64,000 nucleotides of DNA from Aminobacter sp039907765 (GCF_039907765.1 NZ_JARDJI010000009.1:1-64000); one strand, 5' to 3'. Counted from the first letter of the stretch, positions 42,655 through 51,831 are shown. Program-made: numbers and translations. The notes: a model not told the origin generated them from the sequence alone.

Positions 42655-43721
42655 TCCGCTTCGAACGCAGGATAGAGGCGACCGCGCTCTGGACCGCAGC
42701 CTCCTTCGCCATGGCCGTCGCCGCCGGCCTTGCGGCCTCGGCAGCGCTGATTGCAACGACGGGCGCGGATGTCCTGCAGGTCTTCGGTGCCCTGCTGGAG
42801 GGCGCTGCGGGTTCACCCAAGGCTCTCGCGACCACCCTGGTCAAGGCGACGCCGCTGATCCTCACCGGTCTTGCCACCGTCATCGCGTTTCGCGCCCAGA
42901 TATGGAGCATCGGCCAGGAGGGGCAGGTCTTGGCCGGCGCCATGGGCGGCTATCTCGGGGCACAGCTGCTTGCCGGCCTGCCGCCGCTGCTGTTCTTCCC
43001 CGGCGTGCTCGCCTTCGGCATGGCCGCGGGCATGGGGCTCGGCTGGATCGCCGCGGTGCTCAGGAACCGCTTCGCCGTGAACGAGATCATCTCGACGGTG
43101 ATGCTCAACTATCTGGTGGTCTATCTGCTGTCCTGGCTGCTGCAGGGCGGACCCTGGGGCGAGACCGGCGGTACCATCTCCTATCAACAGTCGCCAATGC
43201 TGCCTGGGGAGGCCTTCCTGCCGGCGCTGTTCGGCAGCAGCCGCCTGCATGCCGGCGTGCTCCTGCCTTTCCTTGCCGCCGCCATCTGCGCGCTGGTGAT
43301 GTCTCGTACGCCGCTCGGCTACGAGATCCGTGGCCTCGGCTACAACCCCGAAGCGCTGCGTCACAAGGGCGTCAACATCGGGCGCACCGTCACAGTGATC
43401 ATGGTGGCGAGCGCTGCACTGGCAGCACTTGCCGGCGCGATCGAATTGTTCGGCGTTGCCCATCGGCTGCGCGCCGACAACCTGCTCGGCCTCGGCTATG
43501 CCGGCATCATCGTGGGCATGATCGGCGGCCTGAGCCCCATAGGCACCGTGTTTGCCGGTCTGTTCTTTGGCGGGCTGGCGAGCGGCGCTGTCTACATGCG
43601 CGTGCTCGGCGACGTGCCGGCCTCGCTCGTGCCCGCCATGCAGGGAATCACCCTGTTCTTCTTCCTCTGCGCCGGCGTCCTGGCGCGCTACCGTGTCGTG
43701 ATGAAGGTTGCCGTCCAATGA
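42651..43721 (+). CDS. Nucleoside/purine ABC transporter permease 1
   Basis: 356 residues; ATG overlaps the ATPase stop (ATGA). BPD_transp_2 family with about 8-10 membrane segments: NRFAVNEIISTVMLNYLVVY is the hallmark of BMP-linked permeases, and LGYEIRGLGYNPEALRHKGV is the cytoplasmic loop contacting the ATPase. It pairs with the next permease to form the heterodimeric channel. The 4-bp overlaps on both sides imply fixed stoichiometry. Confidence 0.92.
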   Translation: MIRFERRIEATALWTAASFAMAVAAGLAASAALIATTGADVLQVFGALLEGAAGSPKALATTLVKATPLILTGLATVIAFRAQIWSIGQEGQVLAGAMGGYLGAQLLAGLPPLLFFPGVLAFGMAAGMGLGWIAAVLRNRFAVNEIISTVMLNYLVVYLLSWLLQGGPWGETGGTISYQQSPMLPGEAFLPALFGSSRLHAGVLLPFLAAAICALVMSRTPLGYEIRGLGYNPEALRHKGVNIGRTVTVIMVASAALAALAGAIELFGVAHRLRADNLLGLGYAGIIVGMIGGLSPIGTVFAGLFFGGLASGAVYMRVLGDVPASLVPAMQGITLFFFLCAGVLARYRVVMKVAVQ

Positions 43722-44650
43722 GCCAGCTGTTCCAGGAAGCGATCATCGTCAGCCTGCTTGCCTCCACAATCCGCATCATGACGCCGCTGCTGTTCTCTTC
43801 GATGGGCGAACTCATCACCCAGCGCGCCGGCATCTGGAACATGGGCGTGGAGGGCACCATGCTGACCGGCGCCTTTACTGCCTATCTCGTCGCCACCGCG
43901 ACCGGCTCTCTCTGGCTGGCGGTCCTTGCCGCCATCGTCGCCGGGTCGTTGATGGGTATCGTCATCGCCTTCATGACGGCGACGCTGCGTGTCGACCACT
44001 TCATTGCCGGCCTCGGCCTCAACCTGCTTGCGGGCGGTCTCACGCTCTACTGCTTCCAGGGCTACATCCAGGGCCGCGCCCAGCCGACCTTTTCCGGCTT
44101 TCAGGACGTGGCGATACCGCTGCTTTCGGACATTCCCTTCGTCGGCCCGGTGCTGTTTTCGCAACGGGCGCTCACCTATCTCGCGCTGATTGCCGTGCCG
44201 GCGGTGTGGTTCCTGCTCTACCGCAGCCGCTACGGGCTGGAACTGCGCTGCCTTGGCGAAAATCCCAAGGCGCTGGACGTCAAGGGGCTCAGCGTCTCGG
44301 CCAGGCAATATGCGGCCGTGATGCTCGGTAGCGCCCTGACCGGCCTCGGCGGCGGTTTCCTCATGCTCGGTTTCTCCGACCGCTTCCTCGCCGACTTCAC
44401 CGCCGGCCGCGGCTGGATCGTCGTCGTCGCGCTGATCGCAGGCAACTGGAAGCCGAGGGGCGTGCTGATCGCGGTGACGGCCTTCGCATTCCTGGAATCG
44501 CTGGCCACGCATCTGCAGGTGGTTGGAGCGCAGGTGCCTCACCAACTGCTGCTGGCGTTGCCTTACATCGCCTCGATCGGGCTGCTCATGGGGTTGCGCT
44601 TCAGGTCGGGTCAGCCGGCCAGGCTCGGCGTTCCATATACGCGGGAGTAG
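43718..44650 (+). CDS. Nucleoside/purine ABC transporter permease 2
   Basis: 310 residues, ATG overlapping the previous stop. The N-terminal SMGELITQRAGIWNMGVEGT is typical of this permease type, as is RYGLELRCLGENPKALDVKG. About nine membrane segments. It is the last gene of the transporter. The 566 bp after it contain no gene I can support, and no clear terminator was found. Confidence 0.92.
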   Translation: MSQLFQEAIIVSLLASTIRIMTPLLFSSMGELITQRAGIWNMGVEGTMLTGAFTAYLVATATGSLWLAVLAAIVAGSLMGIVIAFMTATLRVDHFIAGLGLNLLAGGLTLYCFQGYIQGRAQPTFSGFQDVAIPLLSDIPFVGPVLFSQRALTYLALIAVPAVWFLLYRSRYGLELRCLGENPKALDVKGLSVSARQYAAVMLGSALTGLGGGFLMLGFSDRFLADFTAGRGWIVVVALIAGNWKPRGVLIAVTAFAFLESLATHLQVVGAQVPHQLLLALPYIASIGLLMGLRFRSGQPARLGVPYTRE

Positions 44651-45216
44651 CCCCTGTCATCGGCTCGGGGGCGCCTCCGGTCGCCTGGTCGGCCGTGCCG
44701 ACCTTCGACCGGCAGTTCATCTATCCGGTACCACCGGCCCGTTGGAAATCATGCGCTCTTGACCTAGATTTCCGAATTATGATGTACATCAATGTATACG
44801 ATGCATCTTCGGCGTCGATTTCGCGTCGAATCGCAAACCAGCGCATTGGTGCCGATTCTGGCACTCAAAATCTGACCAGTGCGCGAGAGGCTGCCATAGA
44901 CCGGCGACCGATCGTGCCAGGTTCAATTGAATCTGTTCAAAATGTTGTATCCATCGTTGTGAACAATACCGTTGACATGTCTAGACATGTCGCGTTACGA
45001 ATCTGGTCGACAACTTGCAACATCGACTGGGAGGGTCGTGATGCAGCAATGCTCCCTGGGAGCTGTCGGCGGAGCGCAAGCATTGGCGGGCCGGCGATCG
45101 TCGGACGGTCTATGTAGGTGCGCAAAAGAAGCCCAGCGGTCGACGACAACGCTGGACGACAGGCTGAGTAGCTCGACATCTTCGGGAGCGCCTGGGGTGG
45201 CCGTGTGGGGCTTCGC
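44651..45216 (+). promoter_or_regulatory. Long intergenic region with operators upstream of the amino-acid ABC genes
   Basis: 566 bp with lower GC and no convincing gene. It contains the palindrome TGATGTACATCA (44780-44791), a minus-strand TCGTATACAT (44792-44801) resembling the motif found upstream of the other GntR-linked genes, and the palindrome GACATGTCTAGACATGTC (44974-44991). A TTGACA at 44972-44977 overlaps the last, so the palindrome would fall in the spacer of a promoter facing the ABC genes; the -10 is unclear. Confidence 0.5.
44974..44991. promoter_or_regulatory. 18-bp perfect palindrome, probable operator
   Basis: GACATGTC-TA-GACATGTC: two copies of an 8-bp palindrome around TA, perfect in the whole. 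It directly follows the first bases of a TTGACA hexamer. The inner TGTCTAGACA fits the TGT-N4-ACA pattern of many GntR sites. Confidence 0.55.
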
Positions 45217-46215
45217 ATGACGAAGCGGCCGCAACCCTCAATGAGAGATTGTCATGAGACCGCAGCGGTCGATGGCGTCATGCCTCTGCAAGGGTGGGAA
45301 ATTCCAGCCTTGCCCGACGATGCCCCGCTAATTCCCCGCCCCCAGCCGTGGACTCCGGTGGCCGCAGTCTTCTGTGTTGCCATTTTTGCATTCTTGTTGT
45401 GGCGGTTCCTGGAGAACCCGGTCGTCGATCGGGCGGTCATCCTGGAATATCTCTTCAAGGATGTGACGCTCAGGGGTGTGGGTGTCACGCTCTACCTGAC
45501 AGCCGTATCGATGGTCGCCGGCATCGCCGGTGCAATTCTGCTCGCCATCATGCACCTGTCGGACAACATCGTGCTGTCAAGCCTGGCGCGGCTGTACATT
45601 TCCATCTTCAGAGGCACGCCGCTTCTCGTACAGCTCATATTCTGGGGCTATCTCGGCATCTTCACGCCGGATATCTCGCTGAGCCTGCCGGGCATCGGCA
45701 CCCTCTTCTCGGTTCCTACCTCAGACGTGGTCACCCCGATGGTCGCCGCAATACTGGCGTTGTCGCTCAACGCGGCAGCCTACTCGGCGGAAATCGTCCG
45801 AAGCGGCATCCTCTCCGTGCCGAGGGGGCAGGTCGAGGCCGCGAGATCCGTCGGCATGACGCGGTTCCAGGCGTTTCGACGAGTTGTGATGCCGCAGGCG
45901 CTCAGGGTGATCATTCCCCCGATGGGCAATGAGGTGATCGCCATGCTGAAGGGCACGTCGCTGGTCTCCGTCATAGCCGGCAACGACCTCATGACCAATC
46001 TGCAGAACGTCTATTCGCAAACGTTCCAGATCATACCTCTGCTCATCGTGGCCAGCATCTGGTACCTGATCCTGGTCTCCCTCCTGACCATCCCGCAGTC
46101 ATGGCTCGAGCGGCGCTTCGGGCAGTCCGTGGCTCGCCCGCGCGTCCGCCGTCAGCAGAGCCGCCTTTGGAGCATGCGGCTGCGCAGCGTGACCCCAACT
46201 GGCGGAGGGAGTTGA
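45217..46215 (+). CDS. Polar amino-acid ABC transporter permease
   Basis: About 332 residues; the start is uncertain (GTG 45205, ATG 45217 or later ATGs, all before the first membrane segment). His/Glu/Gln/Arg-type permease: VTLRGVGVTLYLTAVSMVAG, LYISIFRGTPLLVQLIFWGY and the EAA loop QVEAARSVGMTRFQAFRRVV with MPQALRVIIPPMGNEVIAML. There is one permease only, so it should homodimerise. The ATPase follows after 4 bp. The N-terminal 45 residues before the first membrane helix are longer than usual. Confidence 0.9.
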   Translation: MTKRPQPSMRDCHETAAVDGVMPLQGWEIPALPDDAPLIPRPQPWTPVAAVFCVAIFAFLLWRFLENPVVDRAVILEYLFKDVTLRGVGVTLYLTAVSMVAGIAGAILLAIMHLSDNIVLSSLARLYISIFRGTPLLVQLIFWGYLGIFTPDISLSLPGIGTLFSVPTSDVVTPMVAAILALSLNAAAYSAEIVRSGILSVPRGQVEAARSVGMTRFQAFRRVVMPQALRVIIPPMGNEVIAMLKGTSLVSVIAGNDLMTNLQNVYSQTFQIIPLLIVASIWYLILVSLLTIPQSWLERRFGQSVARPRVRRQQSRLWSMRLRSVTPTGGGS

Positions 46216-46219
46216 CCCC

Positions 46220-46987
46220 ATGGCTGTGCAGCCTCTCGTCAGCGTCAGGACTCTCTCCAAGTCCTACGGTAACAAAGTTGTCCTCAAGCGCATCAACCTC
46301 GACGTCGCCGAGGGCGAGGTTGTTGCGCTGATCGGACCGAGCGGCTCCGGAAAGAGCACGTTGCTCCGCTGCATGAACCATCTGGAGGGCCAGGACAGCG
46401 GATGCGTCCTGGTTGCCGGCGAACCGGTCGGTTACGTCTTGAAGAACGGCGAGTTGCACGAGGCATCCGACAAGATCCTCTCCCATCAGCGACGCAGCAT
46501 CGGCATGGTGTTTCAGGGCTTCAACCTGTTCCAGCACATGACCGCCCTCGAAAACATCATGGAAGGACCGATCCGCGTCTTGAAGCTCCCTCGTCCCGAG
46601 GTGGAGCAGCAAGCCAGGCGTTTGCTGAACCTCGTCGGCCTCGGCGACTGGGCCGATCACTACCCTTTGCAACTGTCCGGCGGTCAGCAGCAACGCATAG
46701 CAATCGCTCGTGCCCTGGCCATGAAGCCTCGCGTGATGCTCTTCGACGAGCCGACCAGCGCGCTCGATCCTGAACTGGTCGGCGACGTGCTCGAGGTCAT
46801 GCGCACGCTGGCGCAGGAAGGCATGACAATGATCGTCGTCACCCATGAAATCGGGTTCGCACGGGAGGTATGCGACCGCGTGGTCTTCATGGCTGACGGC
46901 GAGATTGTCGAGCAGGGGCTACCGGGGAAGGTCCTGCTCGACCCGCAGCATGAACGCACCCGGGAATTTCTACGTAGGCTCCTTTGA
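46220..46987 (+). CDS. Polar amino-acid ABC transporter ATP-binding protein (GlnQ type)
   Basis: 255 residues. Walker A is GPSGSGKSTLLRCMNHLE, Q-loop GMVFQGFNLFQHMTALENI, signature LSGGQQQRIAIARALAMKP, Walker B VMLFDEPTSALDPELVGDVL and H-loop VTHEIGFAREVCDRVVFM. These are the exact forms of the GlnQ/HisP group. It sits between the permease and binding-protein genes in one operon. Confidence 0.93.
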   Translation: MAVQPLVSVRTLSKSYGNKVVLKRINLDVAEGEVVALIGPSGSGKSTLLRCMNHLEGQDSGCVLVAGEPVGYVLKNGELHEASDKILSHQRRSIGMVFQGFNLFQHMTALENIMEGPIRVLKLPRPEVEQQARRLLNLVGLGDWADHYPLQLSGGQQQRIAIARALAMKPRVMLFDEPTSALDPELVGDVLEVMRTLAQEGMTMIVVTHEIGFAREVCDRVVFMADGEIVEQGLPGKVLLDPQHERTREFLRRLL

Positions 46988-47010
46988 ACGCCCAACAGAA
47001 AGGTACAAGC

Positions 47011-47952
47011 ATGCATATCAAGAGAAAACTGCTTGCCTCGTTCGCTGCTGCCGCCTTTGCGGGTGCTGCCTATGGCGGCACCGCAAGCGCCCAATCGGAC
47101 ACGGATCAAGTCGTTCTGGGCAAGACAATCACCAAGGACAAGGAAGCCGCAGGGCTCGTGCCGGCCAAGTTCAACGGCTCGCTTCGCCTCGTCGTTTCGG
47201 CGCCCTATGCGCCGTGGATGTTTTTCGACGACAAGAACGAACTGACGGGCATTGAAATTGACGTGGTCAAGACCGTCGCCGCCAAGATGGGTGTGAAAAT
47301 CACCTTCGACAACATCAAGTTCGAAGGGGTGATACCCAGCCTCCAGGCCGGCAAGGCCGACGTGATCGCGGCTGGCATGGGCGACAACAAGAAGCGCGAA
47401 GAGATTCTCAACTTCATCAACTATACGACATTGGGCCTCGTCATTCTCGCACGCGACAGCGACAAGTCGATCAATGGCCTCATGGATCTGTGCGGCAAGT
47501 CGGTGAGCCGGATCAATGGCGATGTGTTCGGTCCGTGGGTGGAGGAAAAGCTGCAGCCGAAGTGCGAACAGGCCGGCAAAGGCAAGATCGAGGTCAGGAC
47601 TTTCCCCGATCCCAATGCGGCTCTGCTTGCGGTCAAGAGCGGGTCTGTGGACACCGAGATCACTGGCCTCGTTTCGGCAACGACTATCGTCAACAGCAAG
47701 GAGAACGGCGGTCAGTTCCGCATCATCAAGCCTGACAACAGCCCACGCGGATGGAAGCTGGCCAATGGCGGTTTCGGCGTACTGAAGGCCGAAACGGAAC
47801 TGACCAAGGCGATCGAAGTCGCACTGAAGGCGACGAAGGCAGAGGGAACCCTCAATGCCATCGCCGAGCACTATGGCTACCCGGACGTCATCATCGATGA
47901 CATCGTGGTGAACCAGCCGGAGCCGGCTGGCAACCTGGGCGCGATCGACTGA
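47011..47952 (+). CDS. Amino-acid ABC transporter substrate-binding protein
   Basis: 313 residues from the ATG at 47011 with AGAAAGG upstream. Signal peptide ASFAAAAFAGAAYGGTASAQ, cleaved near residue 27. SBP_bac_3 family: LRLVVSAPYAPWMFFDDKNE, GIEIDVVKTVAAKMGVKITF, GVIPSLQAGKADVIAAGMGD and DLCGKSVSRINGDVFGPWVE. It captures a small nitrogenous ligand in the periplasm; the ligand is unknown. The downstream amidase and hydrolases suggest an amide or N-acyl compound. Confidence 0.92.
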   Translation: MHIKRKLLASFAAAAFAGAAYGGTASAQSDTDQVVLGKTITKDKEAAGLVPAKFNGSLRLVVSAPYAPWMFFDDKNELTGIEIDVVKTVAAKMGVKITFDNIKFEGVIPSLQAGKADVIAAGMGDNKKREEILNFINYTTLGLVILARDSDKSINGLMDLCGKSVSRINGDVFGPWVEEKLQPKCEQAGKGKIEVRTFPDPNAALLAVKSGSVDTEITGLVSATTIVNSKENGGQFRIIKPDNSPRGWKLANGGFGVLKAETELTKAIEVALKATKAEGTLNAIAEHYGYPDVIIDDIVVNQPEPAGNLGAID

Positions 47953-48047
47953 CGTCAAGCGTCAGGTCGCGGCGATGAGCACGGTCCCAACCGACGCCCG
48001 CCGCAACGGCCGGGCCCGATCTCGGTGGGGTGTTCGCGTCGACTGAA

Positions 48048-48126
48048 CTTGCAGCTTACCGGCGTCTCTCTCCCGAGACTGCAAGACGACTGTCGCCACA
48101 TCGGGGCAACCCGGTGTGGCGACAGT
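48048..48126 (+). repeat. Two tandem RNA hairpins, the second with a GCAA tetraloop
   Basis: First: CTTGCAG (48048-48054) pairs with CTGCAAG (48079-48085), with a smaller TCTC/GAGA stem inside. Second: 48089-48105 pairs with 48110-48126 over 17 bp with one T-G pair, closing on GCAA, a GNRA tetraloop. There is no U-tract after it. It lies in the 285-bp gap between the binding protein and the THI5-like gene. Confidence 0.65.
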
Positions 48127-48237
48127 TGGCAGGACCGGATGCCCTGATATCGGCGCTCGCGGCCCTTGCCGAAATCGCAAGGCGCGCCTTGCTTGGCGCA
48201 TCCAAGCATCTTCAAAGCAAACGAGACGGGATGAGCC

Positions 48238-49113
48238 GTGGACCTCCTGAGGATATCTTGCGCCCAAGATGTTATGTATGCTCCGCAATATGCTGGGATC
48301 TTGACCGGACTCTTCTCAGAGCAGTCGGTTCAGCTTGAGTTCTACAAGAGCGACGGCACCTTCGAAGGCACCGTCGGGGCCATCAATCGCGGCGACGTCG
48401 ACCTTCTGCTGGGCACCTGCCTGTATGGCGTCAGGTTGGCCGAAACGGGTGTAGCCCCCATCATCGTGGCGCAGAGCAATCAGCAGACGCGCCACGTGCT
48501 GGCCCAGCGGGCCAACTGCCCATGCGATCTGCGATGGTCCGACTTGCGGGACAAGGTCATCGTCGTTTATCCCGGCCAGGCACCCACGGCGTGGGCCGCA
48601 TTCACCTATGCGCTGGCCAAGAGCGGCCTCTCCCTCGGAAACGTCAAGCTGATCTTCGGCTACACGGCGGAAGATGCGATCAGCGAGTTCGTTCGTGGCG
48701 TCGGTGATGTCCTTTTCATTGATGGCGATACAGCCCTGCGCGACGACCTGCGGATAGCCTTGCCCGTGAGCCGGCAGGCCGGCCGCCTGCCATGGAGCGT
48801 CTACATGGCGGACCGGCAGAATCTCGAGCGAAAGCGCGAGCTCCTGCAGCGGTTCACCACGGCGCTGGACCGCAGCCAGAAATGGCTGCAGGGCGAGACG
48901 GCGGAGACGATCGCCCGAACCGTGGCCCCCTTCTTTCCGCATTCCAGTCCCCAGCGGCTCCTTGCAGTTGTCGCGTTGCACCAAAGCCTCGATCTCTGGG
49001 CCGCTTCCAGCGCCCTGCAACTCGATCAGGTGCAACGATGGTCGCAAGCGTTGGAGCTTGGCGGATTGATCGCGCCTGGCAAGCAACTGGGGGATTATCT
49101 GGATGTTCTTTGA
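48238..49113 (+). CDS. THI5/NMT1-like (SsuA-type) binding-domain protein without signal peptide
   Basis: 291 residues from a GTG with GGGA 10 bp upstream. It opens with MDLLRISCAQDVMYAPQYAG and continues LTGLFSEQSVQLEFYKSDGT, EGTVGAINRGDVDLLLGTCL and DKVIVVYPGQAPTAWAAFTY, the pattern of NMT1/THI5-like and taurine/pyrimidine-type binding proteins. There is no signal peptide or lipobox, so it should remain in the cytoplasm, and no matching permease or ATPase is adjacent. It could be an enzyme or sensor domain rather than a transporter part. It overlaps the amidase start by 11 bp, so it works in the same operon. Confidence 0.7.
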   Translation: MDLLRISCAQDVMYAPQYAGILTGLFSEQSVQLEFYKSDGTFEGTVGAINRGDVDLLLGTCLYGVRLAETGVAPIIVAQSNQQTRHVLAQRANCPCDLRWSDLRDKVIVVYPGQAPTAWAAFTYALAKSGLSLGNVKLIFGYTAEDAISEFVRGVGDVLFIDGDTALRDDLRIALPVSRQAGRLPWSVYMADRQNLERKRELLQRFTTALDRSQKWLQGETAETIARTVAPFFPHSSPQRLLAVVALHQSLDLWAASSALQLDQVQRWSQALELGGLIAPGKQLGDYLDVL

Positions 49114-50431
49114 CACTCCGCTTCAAAGCCTTGTGGAACAGGCCGCCGCTCAACCGGAACGACTGCGCGAGCGCTATGCGACGCTGTTCGCTGAAATCGA
49201 ACGCCGGGATGCCACCTATCAGTCCCTGTGCGAGCCAAATTGGGACTGGCTGGGCTCCGAGCTCGATCGCATCGGATCTCTACCAGATCCCAAGTCGAGG
49301 CCGGGCCTGTTCGGACTTCCTTTCGGGGTAAAGGATACGATTGCCGTTTCGGGACTGCCGACGAAGGCAGGCACACCGGGAGATGTCGGGCAAATCCTTC
49401 AGTTGCCCCAGAGCCCGGCAGTGACCGCACTTCAGGATGCCGGCGCGGTCATCGTGGCGAAACAGGCGACAAATCAGTTCTGTTCGAGCGCCGGGCCAGC
49501 ACCGACGGAAGCCATTCGTGGAAAGGGATACTTCGCCGGCGGGTCGACGGTCGGCGGTGCGGTTGCCGTTGCAGCCGGCTTCACGCGGCTGGCACTGGGA
49601 AGCGACGCCGGAGGCTCCATCAGGCATCCCGCAGCCTTGGCAGGCGTTGCCGGGTTACGGCCGCGAAAGGGCTCGATTTCCGATGACGGCCAGATCAACG
49701 GCTCATTGTCGGGACAAAGCACCGGCCTGATCGCGCGCAGCGCGGCCGACATCGCGCTGATCCTGGCGAGATGCCCGTCCTTGCATGCCGAGCCAACTGA
49801 TAGGGCTACCTGCGACAAGGATCGGCCGACGATCGGCATTCCGGACATCTCATGGGCCAATATCGCTCCGGCGGCGGAGGCGGCCTTGAGGTCGTGCGCG
49901 TCTCGCCTTGGAAAAATGGGCTACCAAGTGGTGTCGACACCCATCTGGCAGACGCAGGACGCCCAGGACGATTTCTTCTTCGTCATGAGTTTTGAAAACT
50001 GGCTGTTCCACAAGCCCCTGATGGCTGAGCATCCCGGAATCTACGATCCGGCCGTCTGTCGCGTGATGCGGGCGGGCGAGACAATAGAACCGCGAGAAGC
50101 CGCCGCGGCCGGGCGCCGGCTGGACGGCCAACGGAAACGATTCTTCGACCTGGCCCGCACCGCCGGGGTGGATATTCTGCTGACCCCCAGCATCCCATGG
50201 CCCGACATTCGCAAGGATGCCGGCAGCCCGCGTGAACTCTCTGCGGAGGGTGGGCGATTCACCGCCATATCGAACATCTACGACCTGGACAGTCTTTCCG
50301 TTCCGGCGGAGCGATCGCCCGAGGGTTGGGCGCGCTCCGTCATGCTGCACGGCCTCACCGTTCCACTGGCAGGCTTGTTGTCCTGCGCCCGGGAGTTCGA
50401 ACTGCCGCACCCTGAAGTGCGTGCGATGTAA
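49103..50431 (+). CDS. Amidase-signature (AS) family hydrolase
   Basis: 442 residues. The Ser-cisSer-Lys triad is complete: Lys77 (GLPFGVKDTI), cis-Ser148 (YFAGGSTVGGAVAVAAG) and nucleophile Ser172 (LGSDAGGSIRHPAA). The ATG has GGGGGA upstream and overlaps the preceding gene. AS enzymes hydrolyse amides, carbamates and allophanate; the length and single domain resemble AtzF- and GatA-like amidases, but the substrate cannot be assigned. The cluster context suggests it acts on the imported compound. Confidence 0.9.
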   Translation: MFFDTPLQSLVEQAAAQPERLRERYATLFAEIERRDATYQSLCEPNWDWLGSELDRIGSLPDPKSRPGLFGLPFGVKDTIAVSGLPTKAGTPGDVGQILQLPQSPAVTALQDAGAVIVAKQATNQFCSSAGPAPTEAIRGKGYFAGGSTVGGAVAVAAGFTRLALGSDAGGSIRHPAALAGVAGLRPRKGSISDDGQINGSLSGQSTGLIARSAADIALILARCPSLHAEPTDRATCDKDRPTIGIPDISWANIAPAAEAALRSCASRLGKMGYQVVSTPIWQTQDAQDDFFFVMSFENWLFHKPLMAEHPGIYDPAVCRVMRAGETIEPREAAAAGRRLDGQRKRFFDLARTAGVDILLTPSIPWPDIRKDAGSPRELSAEGGRFTAISNIYDLDSLSVPAERSPEGWARSVMLHGLTVPLAGLLSCAREFELPHPEVRAM

Positions 50432-50469
50432 ACCATGTCGCCCGGGAAATTCGAGGAGGGGCCTGCGCT

Positions 50470-51831
50470 ATGATTGACGAGTTGACTACGTGGCTGGAGC
50501 GGACCGGAGCGCCCGGCGTATCGGTGGCGATCGACGATGGCCATGAAGTCCGCTGTTTCAACCAGGGCGTCTCCGACCTCCGCACGCGAGCTCCAGTGGG
50601 TGAGGAAACGGCCTTCCAGCTCGGTTCCGTGTCCAAGGTGGTTACTGCCTTCGTGCTGCTGGAAACTCTGGCCGAGAAGGGAATTTCCGTCGATACGCCC
50701 GTGGTGGAACTCGCGCCGGATCTGGAGGCCAGCAACGAGCGGGCGTTTCATGACATCACCAGTCGACACCTGCTTTCCCATACCAGTGGCCTCGATTCCC
50801 AGTGGTGGGTGGATCTGGGTCGAGGCGACGGCGCTCGCCGGCAGGCTGCCCGGGCGATAGCAGCTACTCCTCTCATCGCCCGGCCGGGGGAGCTGTTCTC
50901 ATATTCAGGGCCGGCATTTGTTCTGGCGGGCTACCTGGTCGACCTATTGGCCAAATCATGCTGGGAGGAAACCGTTCGTGGGACGGTAGCTCGATATCTG
51001 GGCGACCATTCGGTTTCAGCGCGACCCGAAGACGTTCTCTTGCGGCCGTCGGCGACCGGATATCAAAAGCATCCGGTGCCGGGCCATGCACCGGTGCCCG
51101 CGTCACGATGGTACGCGCCCCTGGCGCTTTCTCCGGGCGGCGGGTTGGTGGCAACAGCATCAGACCTCGCCAGGCTCATGAAGGCGGTTCGCTCGAGGCT
51201 CGAACTGGGTACAGGCCATGGCTCCGGTCAGGTCGTGTCCGCCATTGGTTGGCGATTCGAGGGCTGGGGGCTGGGGATGGCCCGCTATCGGCTCGCGGAT
51301 GGAAGCCTTTGCTGGGGGCACGACGGCACGACATCTGGCCAGGCCTGCGCAGTTCGCCTCTCCGACGAGGGGCCTGAAACGGTCGTCGTCACGACGAATG
51401 CCGTTTGGGCGGCCCCAGATGTCGGCATGTTGGCGGAGTCGATCATGAGCAAGCTATGCCGCGACAACACCCGACCGACCATCGAGCGACGCAGCGACGC
51501 GCTGGAGGCCTATGGTGCATGGCATTTGCCGTCCAATGCAGAACTTTCGGGCAGCTATGTGCGCCTCAACTCCACCATCGTCGTGCGGTCGGCTCCAAAC
51601 GACGAGCTTGTCGTCGGCGAGATATCCTCACCCCAGGATGAAACCAACTGGTTCGGGCGGAAGGCTCCGCACGGCGCAGGTACCACCGACACACTCAAGA
51701 GGTTTGGCCAGCATTCGTTCAGGTCGGCCACCAAGGAGTTCCATTTCCTTCGGCATCCCGACGATCCCACGCGTCAATATATCCACAACGGGATGCGAGC
51801 CAGCGTGAAGACCCCGCGGCCGTGGATATGA
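50470..51831 (+). CDS. Serine hydrolase, class C beta-lactamase/esterase family
   Basis: 453 residues, ATG after GAGGAGGGG. Ser53-x-x-Lys56 in FQLGSVSKVVTA is the active site; the Tyr motif is YSG (Tyr145) where most have YxN, and the third motif is HDGTTSG. There is no signal peptide, so it is probably a cytoplasmic peptidase, amidase or esterase rather than a true beta-lactamase. The C-terminal 110 residues (AELSGSYVRLNSTIVVRSAP) look like the lipocalin-like extension seen in some D-aminopeptidases. It follows the amidase by 38 bp. Confidence 0.82.
   Translation: MIDELTTWLERTGAPGVSVAIDDGHEVRCFNQGVSDLRTRAPVGEETAFQLGSVSKVVTAFVLLETLAEKGISVDTPVVELAPDLEASNERAFHDITSRHLLSHTSGLDSQWWVDLGRGDGARRQAARAIAATPLIARPGELFSYSGPAFVLAGYLVDLLAKSCWEETVRGTVARYLGDHSVSARPEDVLLRPSATGYQKHPVPGHAPVPASRWYAPLALSPGGGLVATASDLARLMKAVRSRLELGTGHGSGQVVSAIGWRFEGWGLGMARYRLADGSLCWGHDGTTSGQACAVRLSDEGPETVVVTTNAVWAAPDVGMLAESIMSKLCRDNTRPTIERRSDALEAYGAWHLPSNAELSGSYVRLNSTIVVRSAPNDELVVGEISSPQDETNWFGRKAPHGAGTTDTLKRFGQHSFRSATKEFHFLRHPDDPTRQYIHNGMRASVKTPRPWI

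Noticed and set aside
44695..45117. 140-codon open frame in the long intergenic region
   Set aside because: It crosses two operator-like palindromes and a promoter candidate, lacks a ribosome site and has no familiar sequence features.
48030..48338. 102-codon open frame across the tandem hairpins
   Set aside because: It runs through strong RNA stems and into the THI5-like gene in another frame; no support as a protein.
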